Positions 1 through 8,336 of a DNA stretch of 64,000 bases are shown here, piece by piece. The DNA lies in NCBI RefSeq assembly GCF_029910095.1, contig NZ_CP094526.1, forward strand, positions 2,232,001-2,296,000, in the 5' to 3' direction. This DNA is from Bradyrhizobium sp. ISRA464 (GTDB taxonomy: Bacteria; Pseudomonadota; Alphaproteobacteria; Rhizobiales; Xanthobacteraceae). Position 1 is the first letter of the stretch. Each line of letters starts with the position of its first letter. Made by a program: the position numbers and the translations under genes. The notes under the pieces were generated by a model. That model ran no database searches and was not told the origin of the DNA. It was given only the letters and a program-made list of their open reading frames with translations.

Positions 1-938
1 GTCGGCCAGTTCAGCCGCGCGGAGCGGCAAGGGATCAGGATCAGGTCGGAGCGGGGACCGAGCATCAGCCGTTCGATCATCTCGATCGGCATGTCGTTGA
101 GCACGGCGAGCGCGACGGTAACCTCGTCGAACTTGCCGGTCTCGGCGAAGTTGTAGACCGCGGCGTCGTCGAGCTCATTCAACTGCTTCATCAGCTTGAC
201 CAGCTCTTCGGCGACGCCGTAGTTGCGACGGGGCGCTGCCGCTCCCGCCTGGGCGATGTCGTTCAGCACCTTCTGGATTTCGTCCCGCACCGCGGGTGGC
301 GCGATCGCCAGCAGGCGGGCGCGCACCGTATCCTTGGCGCGGCGCAGCAGGTCGCGCAGGAGCTTGGCCGGAAGGTCGAGACGCAGGCCGAGGATCTCGA
401 TCAGCTCGTCGTCGCCCTCGGCGCGGGCGACAATGTTGGAATAGCCGTCGTCGGAGAACTGCGCGCTGGCGTTCTTGGCGAGGCGTCGGATCACCCTGTC
501 TTCGCCGCGGTTGATGATCACATCGGTGACGCGCTTGGGCAGGTTCTCCCGCGCCGAGATCGCGAACAGATGGTCCTGTCCCTTGGTGCCGGCGATCTGG
601 AGCAGCGCCTCGGAGCTGAGGCGGCTGGAATGCGTCAGCACCTCGCCGGCGACGCTGATGTCATCGTCCCAGGCGAGGTGCTGGATCACCTCGAAGGGCG
701 CGTAGTCGAGCGGCGCCAGCCGCTTGCTGAGCTCGGCCCGCGCGCGCGTCTCGACGCGTGCGACCAGGAGGCAGAGCACGTCGTCGAACACCTTGACCTG
801 TTCGTCGTTGAGGTGGTCGCCGTCGTTCAGGAACAGATCGGTGACCCGCCGCAGCGTCTGCACGCGCTTTGCGGTCGTTCCGTCCCGGACAGCATCTTCG
901 AGTTCGGCAATGATCGATTGTGCCGGCTGTTGCGCCAT
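1..938 (-). CDS. DUF2336 domain-containing protein (3' end outside window)
   Basis: About 312 residues are visible, starting at the ATG at 938 and reading open to the window edge, so the C-terminus is missing. The N-terminus (MAQQPAQSIIAELEDAVRDG) is followed by alpha-helical, leucine- and arginine-rich HEAT-like sequence with short recurring elements such as HLAWDDDISVAGEVLTHS and LLQIAGTKGQDHLFAISARE. This is the style of the DUF2336 family, common in Bradyrhizobium and other Rhizobiales and of unknown function. There is no signal peptide or membrane segment, so the protein is probably cytoplasmic. The family call rests on remembered family character, not on a search. Confidence 0.75.
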   Translation of the reverse strand, partial: MAQQPAQSIIAELEDAVRDGTTAKRVQTLRRVTDLFLNDGDHLNDEQVKVFDDVLCLLVARVETRARAELSKRLAPLDYAPFEVIQHLAWDDDISVAGEVLTHSSRLSSEALLQIAGTKGQDHLFAISARENLPKRVTDVIINRGEDRVIRRLAKNASAQFSDDGYSNIVARAEGDDELIEILGLRLDLPAKLLRDLLRRAKDTVRARLLAIAPPAVRDEIQKVLNDIAQAGAAAPRRNYGVAEELVKLMKQLNELDDAAVYNFAETGKFDEVTVALAVLNDMPIEMIERLMLGPRSDLILIPCRSARLNWP

Positions 939-1311
939 TGATCGGCAGCCTGTTGTTGTTGATGACACCCGCGCGCACGATGCCGCGCGTGGTATTACAC
1001 CTGCGTTAAGTGGGAACCTCGCGCAAATACAGGTGCATCGCATCCTTAACGGGCAGCGACCGAACCGGATTCAATTCGCGCTTTCGACGCGATCGGTCGC
1101 GTCATCCGTTCTTGATCGCTTGAACGACGTCGCAGAGAGGCGACACGTTTTAAGAATTGATTTAGGATCGAGCCTGCGATTGTGCCAAATGTTCAAGGAT
1201 GCCGGCGACAGGTAGCCCGAACAGTATGCGCAGCATGACCAAGGCACGCGCCAGGGAACTGGAAAATCTCGGCCATCAGTGAGCCATTTTCCGGAGTCAC
1301 CACCCGTCGTC
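939..1311. other. Intergenic region, no gene seen
   Basis: This 373-base stretch separates the leftward DUF2336 gene from a small rightward ORF, so it should carry the promoters of both. Open frames here lack family character and good ribosome binding sites. I could not assign a promoter with any certainty. Confidence 0.5.
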
Positions 1312-1545
1312 ATGACTGACGGAAAGAACCAGGACGAATTGACTTTGCTTGCGGAGGAGGCACTGCGCGCTCATCCCGGATGCGAGACAGCGCGCGTGCC
1401 GACAGTCGCCGCGCTGCCGCACGTGCGGATCGGCCGCAACTGGGAGATTCCGAACGTGGTGCTGGGCGACAGCCTGATCAGCGACGTCGATCGCGCCGTC
1501 ATGTCGGTTCATCGCCGGCTTGGCCGCAAGTTCCATCTGACGTGA
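1312..1545 (+). CDS. Small hypothetical protein (77 aa)
   Basis: The frame encodes 77 residues from the ATG at 1312 (MTDGKNQDELTLLAEEALRA); an upstream GTG at 1279 would add 11 residues. The composition is protein-like, with an acidic helical N-terminal half and a basic end (VHRRLGRKFHLT). I recognise no domain and assign no function. Its 3' end overlaps, on the opposite strand, the degraded end of the neighbouring ferric-reductase-like pseudogene. Confidence 0.5.
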   Translation: MTDGKNQDELTLLAEEALRAHPGCETARVPTVAALPHVRIGRNWEIPNVVLGDSLISDVDRAVMSVHRRLGRKFHLT

Positions 1546-2190
1546 ACGGCGCTGCCCACGTACCGGCCTGCGCCGGACGCGGCGCGGACAGTGAGGCCAT
1601 GCTCACCATCCGCAGCGCGAACACCGCGGCGAGCGGGACCAGGAACAGCGCGTAGAGCGGCATCTCGGGAATTCGCTTGCCGAACGACACCGCGAACTGC
1701 AGCAGCAGATAGTAGCCGCCGGTCAGATGCAAGGCGCGCTAGGCGCGCGGGCCCAGCATTGCCGCGGTGCGATCGAATGAGGTCGCGGTCAATACTATGA
1801 TGAACGCATAGCCGATGCCGCCGAAGATGTAGGACGCGGCCGAGATCGCGCCCGCGAAGCCGGGCGGATCGATCAGCGCGAACCAGACGATCGCGACGGC
1901 ATGGATGGCGTGCGAGGCTGCGAAGGTGACGCCGAGATAGCGGCGGTTACGGCGCTGCCACCGTGTCCAGGCGTTCGGCCAGAGCCGCGCCAGCGCCGCC
2001 GCCGAAAAGGCAAGGCAGAAGAACAGCAGCGAGGTGCGCGCCGTGAAGCGGATCACCATCCGCACGCCGTCGACCTCGAACTGCCGCATCCCGGCGATCC
2101 AGACCTCAGGCCGATCAGGGCCAGTGAAAGCAGGGCAAACAGCCGCCAGCCCTCGAACCAGTTTCGACGCGTCGGCAGATCCGCCTCCCG
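1499..2190 (-). pseudogene. Ferric-reductase-like membrane protein, disrupted by a frameshift and a stop
   Basis: Two in-frame pieces make one multi-helix membrane protein. The first contains RMVIRFTARTSLLFFCLAF and FAASHAIHAVAIVWFAL. It ends at an in-frame TAG (1741-1739), after which the same frame resumes as RALHLTGGYYLLLQFAVSFG. The histidines in SHAIH and ALHLTG look like the haem ligands of ferric-reductase-like transmembrane domains. Upstream, the N-terminus (LPTRRNWFEGWRLFALLS) is in another frame and joins near 2105, implying loss of one base. Its start codon is also unclear, with no ATG in that frame. TGG to TAG would explain the stop. The gene faces a TetR regulator across two shared palindromes, so it was probably that regulator's target. 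Confidence 0.7.
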
Positions 2191-2195
2191 TGTTA

Positions 2196-2256
2196 ATGTA
2201 ATCAGCAGTTACATGGCGCCCCAGCGTGTGGTCAACCGGTGTAATCAACGCTTACA
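2196..2256. promoter_or_regulatory. Two TetR-type operator palindromes
   Basis: Two sites share the pattern TGTAATC-N5-TTACA. Site 1 is TGTAATCAGCAGTTACA at 2197-2213 (extended by A and T to 19 bases) and site 2 is TGTAATCAACGCTTACA at 2240-2256. Their starts are 43 bases apart, about four helical turns. They lie between the disrupted membrane-protein gene and the divergent TetR gene, with site 2 ending 21 bases before the tetR ATG. That position suits autorepression and co-repression of the divergent gene. Confidence 0.7.
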
Positions 2257-2277
2257 TTCACAGGCGGGTGATGCTAG

Positions 2278-2988
2278 ATGTGCTGGATGCGCCGCCCCGC
2301 CAAAAGCCCGCCGTCCGGACGTCGACCGACCAAGCGGCGATCGGCAGCGCCGCGCGTGGCCGCGGCAACGCCGTATCACCATGGCGATCTCCGCCGCGTC
2401 CTGATCGAGGCCGCGATGCAACTGATCGGCGAGGGCGGTCCGGAGGCTGTCAGTGTCCGCGAGGCCGCACGCCGCGCCGGAGTCTCGCCGGGGGCGCCGT
2501 TCCGGCACTTCCCGAGCCGGGACGCCTTGATCAACGCGGTGGCAGAGGAAGCGCAGCGCCGCTTCCGCGCTGAGATCGAGGCGGCCCTTGCGACCGCACC
2601 GCCCGGCGATCCGCTGGGCCGCTTCCGCTGCATCGGGATGGCCTATCTGCGCTGGGCGATGCGCAACCCCACCCATTTCGAGATCATCTCGAGCCGCCGC
2701 TTTTTCGACCACGACCGGTCGACCGGAGTCTCCAGCGACAATGCCGGGCTGATCGCCCTGACCGAGCGGACGCTGGCGGATGCGTTTTCGGCCGGCCAAC
2801 TCGAAGCACGGGATCTGAAGCAGGTTCAGATCGCCGGCCGCGCGCTGGTCTACGGCTTCGCGCGGATGCACATCGACGGCCATCTGCCGCGCTGGGGCGT
2901 CAGCGATGCGGAGGTCGAGCAGATGGCCGCCGCTATCATCAATCTCTTCATTGCGGGCATCGTAAGACGCGCGACGCCTGCTGCCTAA
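2278..2988 (+). CDS. TetR/AcrR family repressor with WHG-type C-terminal domain
   Basis: The 236-residue protein has a basic N-terminal tail, then a TetR DNA-binding domain at about residues 33-80 (YHHGDLRRVLIEAAMQLIGE and VREAARRAGVSPGAPFRHFP). The C-terminal half (WAMRNPTHFEIISSRRFF; ALVYGFARMHIDGHLPRWGV) is typical of the TetR_C_33/WHG ligand-binding domain. ATGs at 2278 and 2287 are both possible starts. It reads away from the broken ferric-reductase-like gene, and two near-identical palindromes upstream are likely its operators. The ligand cannot be read from the sequence. Confidence 0.88.
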   Translation: MCWMRRPAKSPPSGRRPTKRRSAAPRVAAATPYHHGDLRRVLIEAAMQLIGEGGPEAVSVREAARRAGVSPGAPFRHFPSRDALINAVAEEAQRRFRAEIEAALATAPPGDPLGRFRCIGMAYLRWAMRNPTHFEIISSRRFFDHDRSTGVSSDNAGLIALTERTLADAFSAGQLEARDLKQVQIAGRALVYGFARMHIDGHLPRWGVSDAEVEQMAAAIINLFIAGIVRRATPAA

Positions 2989-3158
2989 GTCTAGGGCGCG
3001 CCAGGCTGACGCACGGTCGCGCGGGCAAATTCATTGCGCGTTCATGACGATTATATTACGGTTTTGTGACACGGCGCAGGTACCGGCTGTGCGGTGTGCC
3101 TCCTGGCCTTCGCCAGCCAAGGCTGTGCATTGCGCCGGGTTCGTATTGCGTCTCACCC

Positions 3159-4871
3159 ATGGCGCCCGCGCCACAGCAGAATTCCTCTGCCGCCGCGCTC
3201 GCCGGCGGCCTCGTCGCGATCGGTATCTGGCGCTTGATGGCGGTCGCCGCGCCGCATCTCGGCGCCCTGATCGTGATGTTGCAGACCGAGACCGATTTCG
3301 GCTCGCGGATCTGCTTCCTGTTCACCTGGGGGATCCTGAGCTTCCTGTTCATCGCGCTGCTGCGCAGGCCGGCACTGTCGGGCGCACTTTCGCTGACGCT
3401 GGTCGTGGTGCTGGTGCTGCTGTCGCGGTTCAAGCACGACGTGGTCCAGATGACCGCGAATTTCGTCGACCTGATGGTGATCGACCGCGACACCGCGACG
3501 TTCATGCTCACCATCTTCCCCACCCTGCGCTGGTCGATCATCGGCGCCGGACTTGTCACGCTGCCGCTGATGTACGCGCTGTGGTGGCTCGATCCGTTCC
3601 GCATCCGCCGCCTGCCGGCCGTGGCCGCCTGCCTTGCCTGCACCGCGGCGCTTTCGGCCTATGCCTTCACCTGGCCGGACGAGGCCTGGCGCGGTTATTA
3701 CGACGACGGCTATTTGTCGAAATTCGCGCGCTCGGCCGTAACGTCGGTGTCCGATTTCGTCGCTGACGGCTTCATGGAGTCGGATCCGACTGCGAGCGAA
3801 GAGCTCAAGGTGCCGCTGGTCGATGCCTGTCATCCCGCCGGCCGGCGACCGAACATCGTGATGATCCATGACGAGTCGAGCTTCGACATTCGCGCGGCTG
3901 CCGGCGTGAAGGTGCCGCCGGGCTATGGCAGTCAGTTCAGATCCTATGATGGGGTCGAGCGGAAATTCCTGGCCGAGAGCAATGGCGGACCGAGCTGGTT
4001 CACCGAGTACAATGTGCTCGCGGGGTTGTCGTCGCGCTCGTTCGGCCGCTTCGCCTATTTCGTCACTCGCATCGCCTCGGGCCGTGTCGCGCGCGGCCTG
4101 CCGCTGGCGCTGCGCCGCTGCGGCTACGACACGCTCTCGCTCTACCCGGCGTATGGCGGCTTCATGAGCGCGCGCAGCTTTCAGACGACAACCGGCATCC
4201 AGCATTTCTATGACGCGCATGACCTCCACGCCAAGGATGTCGAGCCCGACAGCTTCTTCTACGACAAGGCGCTGACCTTGATGGCGGAGCAGAAGACGCC
4301 GGGCACGTCGCTGTTCACCTTCGTCTATCTCGCCGCCAATCATTTTCCGTGGGAGACGAAATTCCGTCCCGATCTGCTGCCGTCATGGAAGCGGCCCGGC
4401 AATGCGCCGCTCGTCGACGAATATCTGCGCCGGCAGACGATGAGCGCCATCGACTATGCCGGGTTCGTGGCGGCGCTGAAGAAGAAGTTTCCGGCGCAGC
4501 CGTTCCTGATCGTGCGCTATGGCGACCATCAGCCGGAGTTCTCGCCGCAACTGCTCGACCCCGAGCTCGACGAAGCCGGCATCGGCAAGAAGCTGTTGGA
4601 CTATGACCCGCGCTACTACGCGACCTATTACGCGATCGACGCCATCAACTTCGAGCCGGTCAAGAGCCCGGCCGTCATGGACACGATCGACGCGGCCTAT
4701 CTGCCGCTGGTGATCCAGGAAGCGGCCGGCATTCCGCTCGATCCGTCGTTCGAGGAGCAGAAGGCCATCATGCTCCGCTGCGGCGGCATCTTCTATTCCT
4801 GCAAGGACGGCGCCGAGGCGCGGCGCTTCAACCGATTGTTGATCGATGCCGGCATGATCAAAGGGCTTTAA
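3159..4871 (+). CDS. Membrane sulfatase / phosphoglycerol transferase-like protein
   Basis: From the ATG at 3159 the protein is 570 residues; the frame stays open upstream to 3066, but that part looks non-coding. About four or five transmembrane helices occupy residues 15-185. A periplasmic alkaline-phosphatase-fold domain follows from about residue 225. RRPNIVMIHDESSFD carries the first metal-ligand region, GGPSWFTEYNVLAG the nucleophile region, and RYGDHQPEF the late Asp-His ligands, as in the LtaS/MdoB sulfatase superfamily. Such enzymes transfer phosphoglycerol or phosphoethanolamine to envelope glycans, and cyclic glucans would be a plausible acceptor here. That substrate is inference. 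It stands alone in its strand context. Confidence 0.75.
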   Translation: MAPAPQQNSSAAALAGGLVAIGIWRLMAVAAPHLGALIVMLQTETDFGSRICFLFTWGILSFLFIALLRRPALSGALSLTLVVVLVLLSRFKHDVVQMTANFVDLMVIDRDTATFMLTIFPTLRWSIIGAGLVTLPLMYALWWLDPFRIRRLPAVAACLACTAALSAYAFTWPDEAWRGYYDDGYLSKFARSAVTSVSDFVADGFMESDPTASEELKVPLVDACHPAGRRPNIVMIHDESSFDIRAAAGVKVPPGYGSQFRSYDGVERKFLAESNGGPSWFTEYNVLAGLSSRSFGRFAYFVTRIASGRVARGLPLALRRCGYDTLSLYPAYGGFMSARSFQTTTGIQHFYDAHDLHAKDVEPDSFFYDKALTLMAEQKTPGTSLFTFVYLAANHFPWETKFRPDLLPSWKRPGNAPLVDEYLRRQTMSAIDYAGFVAALKKKFPAQPFLIVRYGDHQPEFSPQLLDPELDEAGIGKKLLDYDPRYYATYYAIDAINFEPVKSPAVMDTIDAAYLPLVIQEAAGIPLDPSFEEQKAIMLRCGGIFYSCKDGAEARRFNRLLIDAGMIKGL

Positions 4872-5220
4872 GCGAGATCCAAAGCCGCAGAGCGTTGTTG
4901 GCGTACGCGCAGCTCTGTCCCCGTCATTGCGAACGAGGCAACGCAATCCATTCTCACCGATCGTGTGGCGAGATGGATTGTTTCATCGCGTACGCTCCTC
5001 GCAATGGCGGTACTACACATCGAGGTGATCGCGGCATGAACTCGACGAACGTCGTTAGACGAAGGTCGCGCCGGCGCGCGGACAGCATTACTCATTTGTA
5101 ATTGCTTCGCCGAGATTTCGTCACGATTGTTTCCATGATCTGTCGCGCCGCTGCCACGGTCTTCATCAACGCGCAGCGTCAACCCCGCCAATCTTGCTTC
5201 TCTTGCAGGAGTGTTTGCCC
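4872..5220. other. Intergenic region with a palindromic repeat
   Basis: The 349 bases before the NEW3 gene contain the hairpin repeat listed separately. The rest, with TTGCTTCTCTTGCAGGAG just before the next start, presumably holds that operon's promoter and ribosome binding site. No gene is seen. Confidence 0.5.
4920..5010. repeat. Dispersed palindromic repeat (hairpin)
   Basis: CGTCATTGCGAAC at 4922 and CGCAATCCAT ending at 4951 pair with ATGGATTG at 4973 and CGCAATGGCG ending at 5009. The arms form an imperfect long hairpin. I recognise the style (CGTCATTGCGAGC...GCAATCCAT...ATGGATTGC) as a dispersed palindrome common in Bradyrhizobium and Rhodopseudomonas intergenic DNA. Confidence 0.7.
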
Positions 5221-6387
5221 ATGCGAGCGCTCGACCTTGCGCGCCTTGTTGTAGCCTTCGGATTTGTCATTCCCTCAGCCTATGCTGCAGAGCCGCCCCA
5301 CGACATCAAGGGGCTCTACATGATGACGGATTATCCGGCCGTCACCATCAGGCCCGGCACCACGTCCAACATCTCGCTGCGCCTTCAGAACTACGGCCTC
5401 GGTCCGCAGCGCTACAAGCTCTCGGTCGAAGGTGTGCCGAGCGGTTGGACCGCAACGCTGCTCGGCGGCGGCCAGCCGGTCGCGGCGGCGATGCCGGCGC
5501 CCGACTCCAGCGTGCCGCTGCAGCTTCGGCTTGACGTGCCCGCCAACAGCTCGCTCGCCGAGCAGACATTGACCGTCAGGGCCGAAGGGCAGGGCAGCGA
5601 GGCGACGCTGCCGATCGCAGTCGCACTTGCCAAGGAATTGCCGGCGAAGCTCTCGGTGTCATCGAAGCTTCCGGAACTGCGCGGCAGTCCGAAATCGAAC
5701 TTCGAGTATACGCTGACCATCAAGAACGACAGCGGCCGCAACCTGGTCGCGAGCTTCGCGGCCGCGGCGCCCTCGAACTTCGAGACCTCGTTCACCGAGG
5801 CCTATGGCACCCAGGAATTGTCCTCGATCCCGATCGAGGCCGGCCAATCCAAGGACATCAAGCTCAAGGTCCGGCCGCCGAGCACGGTCGATGCCGGGCA
5901 TTTCCCGGTCAAGGTGACGGTCAACGCCGAGGATGCATCGGCGCAGACCGAGGTGGCGCTCGATATCGCCGGCCAGCCGCAACTTCAGCTCTCCGGGCGT
6001 GACGGGCTGTTGAGCGCGCGCGCGGTCGCGGCGGAACAGAGCACGATCCCGATCGTCGTCACCAACAGCGGCACCGCGCCGGCCGAGAACATTGCGCTCG
6101 CCGCGACGGCGCCGAGCGGCTGGAAGGTGACGTTCCAGCCCGCCACCATCGAACGGCTGGTGCCCGGCAAGGATGCCGAGGTCCAGGCGCTGGTGACGCC
6201 GAGCGACAAGTCGCTCGCCGGCGACTACCAGCTCTCGGTGCGCGCCACCTCGCGTGGCGAGACCGCGTCGAGCCAGTTCCGCGTCACGGTCAATACGTCG
6301 ACGGTCTGGGGCATGGCGGGAGCCGGCGTGATCGGTGTCGCGCTGCTGTTGATGCTTGGTGCTGTTGCAAGGTTCGGACGGCGATGA
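5221..6387 (+). CDS. Exported NEW3-domain protein, membrane-anchored
   Basis: The 388-residue protein begins with a signal peptide ([20 protein letters not shown], cleavage near AYAAEPP). Several Ig-like beta repeats of the NEW3 type follow, each with a VPSGW- or APSGW-like turn ([26 protein letters not shown]). One transmembrane helix near the C-terminus ([17 protein letters not shown]) leaves a short basic tail. This implies a periplasmic or surface domain anchored in the inner membrane. The stop overlaps the next ATG by four bases (ATGA), so it is translationally coupled to an ABC ATPase and permease and is probably part of that complex. The ATG at 5221 is preferred because the signal peptide begins there. 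Confidence 0.82.
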   Translation: MRALDLARLVVAFGFVIPSAYAAEPPHDIKGLYMMTDYPAVTIRPGTTSNISLRLQNYGLGPQRYKLSVEGVPSGWTATLLGGGQPVAAAMPAPDSSVPLQLRLDVPANSSLAEQTLTVRAEGQGSEATLPIAVALAKELPAKLSVSSKLPELRGSPKSNFEYTLTIKNDSGRNLVASFAAAAPSNFETSFTEAYGTQELSSIPIEAGQSKDIKLKVRPPSTVDAGHFPVKVTVNAEDASAQTEVALDIAGQPQLQLSGRDGLLSARAVAAEQSTIPIVVTNSGTAPAENIALAATAPSGWKVTFQPATIERLVPGKDAEVQALVTPSDKSLAGDYQLSVRATSRGETASSQFRVTVNTSTVWGMAGAGVIGVALLLMLGAVARFGRR

Positions 6388-7370
6388 GCGAGCAGAAACC
6401 CGAAGGCGGTGCGGCGTCGCCCAACGTCGTCATCGCGGCGCGCGATCTCACCAAGCGCTACGGCAAGACCAGTGTCGTGGACGCCATCAACTTCGACATC
6501 GCCAAGGGCGAGGTGTTCGGGCTGCTCGGTCCGAACGGCGCCGGCAAGACCACGACCATCCTGATGATGCTCGGCCTCACCGAGATTTCGGCCGGCCGGG
6601 TCAGCGTGCTCGGCTTCGATCCGGCGCGCTCGCCACTGCAGGTGAAGCGGCGCGTCGGCTATCTGCCCGATGCCGTCGGCTTCTACGACCACCTGACGGC
6701 GGTGGAGAATCTTGCCTACGTCGCCAAGCTGATGGGCCTGTCGGTGGCCGAACGGTCGCAGCGGATCGCCGCGGCGCTCGCCCGCGTGCGCCTGCTCGAT
6801 GTCGCCAACAAGCGCGTCTCAACCTTCTCACGCGGCATGCGCCAGCGGCTCGGGCTTGCCGAGATCATCGTCAAGCGCGCCGAGATCGCGATCCTCGACG
6901 AGCCGACCTCGGGTCTCGATCCCCAAGCGACGCTCGAATTCCTCGATCTGATCAGGGAATTGAAGGCCGAGGGCGTCACTGTACTGCTGTCGTCGCACAT
7001 GCTCGACCAGGTCCAGCGCGTCTGCGATCGCGTCGCGCTGTTCCGTACTGGGCGGATCGTGATGATGGGCTCGGTCGCCGAGCTGGCGGTCCAGGTGCTC
7101 GGCGCGGGCTTTGTCGTCGAGGTGGAGGCCGACGGCGCCGGCATCGCTCGCCGGCTCGCCGCAATCCCGGGTGTCAGCAATGTCGAGACGCTTGCGGAGG
7201 ACCGCTTCCGCATGACCGCGGACCGCGACGTGCGGCCGGATGCGGCGCGCGCCGTGGTCGCGGCCAACGGCGCATTGCGGCGGCTCTCGGTCGACGAGCC
7301 GAGCCTCGAGGCGATCTACGCCCATTATTTCCAGGCATCGCAGTCCGGAGGCGTGCGTGATGCGGCGTGA
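6384..7370 (+). CDS. ABC-2 type transporter ATP-binding protein
   Basis: This 328-residue ATPase has Walker A (GPNGAGKTT, near residue 52), a signature reading FSRGMRQRL in place of LSGGQ, Walker B ([12 protein letters not shown]) and the switch histidine (LLSSHML). The C-terminal ~90 residues resemble the extension found in NosF- and CcmA-type ATPases. It is the middle gene of a three-gene operon, overlapping the NEW3 gene by four bases and the permease gene by eleven. It should energise the ABC-2 permease encoded next. The exported substrate is unknown. Confidence 0.9.
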   Translation: MSEQKPEGGAASPNVVIAARDLTKRYGKTSVVDAINFDIAKGEVFGLLGPNGAGKTTTILMMLGLTEISAGRVSVLGFDPARSPLQVKRRVGYLPDAVGFYDHLTAVENLAYVAKLMGLSVAERSQRIAAALARVRLLDVANKRVSTFSRGMRQRLGLAEIIVKRAEIAILDEPTSGLDPQATLEFLDLIRELKAEGVTVLLSSHMLDQVQRVCDRVALFRTGRIVMMGSVAELAVQVLGAGFVVEVEADGAGIARRLAAIPGVSNVETLAEDRFRMTADRDVRPDAARAVVAANGALRRLSVDEPSLEAIYAHYFQASQSGGVRDAA

Positions 7371-8322
7371 AGGTTCTGCATTCCAGGGCGTCGGCGCCGT
7401 CTTCATCAAGGAGCTGTCGGACAACATCTCGAGCGTCCGCATGCTGATGCTCGAGCTTCTGATCGTGCTCACTGCGATGGCGGCGCTCTATGAGGCGATC
7501 GATACGCTGCGCCAGAACACTGCGGAGGATCCGTTCCTGCTGCTGCGCCTGTTCACGGTGAGCCGTGCGCCGCTGCCGTCCTTTGTCGCCATCCTCGGCT
7601 TCCTGATCCCGTTGATGGCGATCGGGCTCGGCTTCGACCTGGTCAACAGCGAGCACAACCGGCGCACGCTGTCGCGGATCCTGGCGCAGCCGATCTATCG
7701 CGATGCGCTATTGCTCGGCAAATATCTCGCCGGCCTCGCCACGATCGCGATCAGCCTGACGGCGCTGTGGCTGATGGTGATCGGGCTCGGTCTGATCTTC
7801 CTCGGCGTGCCGCCGGGCGGCGAGGAGATCGCCCGCTCGCTCGCGTTCCTGGTGATTGCGATCTTCTATGCCGGCGTCTGGCTGTCGCTCGCCATGCTGC
7901 TCTCGATCGTGTTTCGTTCGCCGGCGACCGCGGCATTGGTGGCGCTCGGCATCTGGCTGTTTTTGACCGTGCTGTGGCCGATGCTGGCGCCGGCGTTCGC
8001 GCAGGTGATCTCACCGCCCGATCCGCGCTTCGCCGCGCTCGGCCTCGACACGCCGGATACTGCGATCTGGACGCAGCTCCTGCAGCGCTTCTCGCCGAAC
8101 GATTTGTTCGGAGAAGCGATGCTTGCGGTGCTATCGCCGACGACACGCACGCTCGGCCCGGTGTTCCTCGATCAGCTGCGCGGCGCCGTGATGGGTGCGC
8201 CGCTGCCCTTCGGCGAAAGCGTGATGATTGCCTGGCCGCAGACGGTGGGGCTGATCGCCTGCACCATCGTGCTGTTCGTCGCCGGTTACATCCTGTTCCA
8301 GCGGCAAGAGGTCCGTGCCTGA
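7360..8322 (+). CDS. ABC-2 type transporter permease
   Basis: The 320-residue protein starts at the ATG at 7360, inside the end of the ATPase gene. It shows about six hydrophobic helices, including [38 protein letters not shown] and [20 protein letters not shown], the layout of ABC-2 membrane proteins such as NosY. A cytoplasmic region ([20 protein letters not shown]) lies between helices, as is usual in that family. With the preceding ATPase and NEW3 protein it makes a complete exporter or membrane-remodelling complex. Confidence 0.87.
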   Translation: MRREGSAFQGVGAVFIKELSDNISSVRMLMLELLIVLTAMAALYEAIDTLRQNTAEDPFLLLRLFTVSRAPLPSFVAILGFLIPLMAIGLGFDLVNSEHNRRTLSRILAQPIYRDALLLGKYLAGLATIAISLTALWLMVIGLGLIFLGVPPGGEEIARSLAFLVIAIFYAGVWLSLAMLLSIVFRSPATAALVALGIWLFLTVLWPMLAPAFAQVISPPDPRFAALGLDTPDTAIWTQLLQRFSPNDLFGEAMLAVLSPTTRTLGPVFLDQLRGAVMGAPLPFGESVMIAWPQTVGLIACTIVLFVAGYILFQRQEVRA

Positions 8323-8336
8323 GGAGCACGGACTAC

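Noticed and set aside
1071..1313. 80-residue leftward frame between DUF2336 and the small ORF
   Set aside because: No ribosome site, unusual Trp/Cys/Arg composition and no resemblance to a known family.
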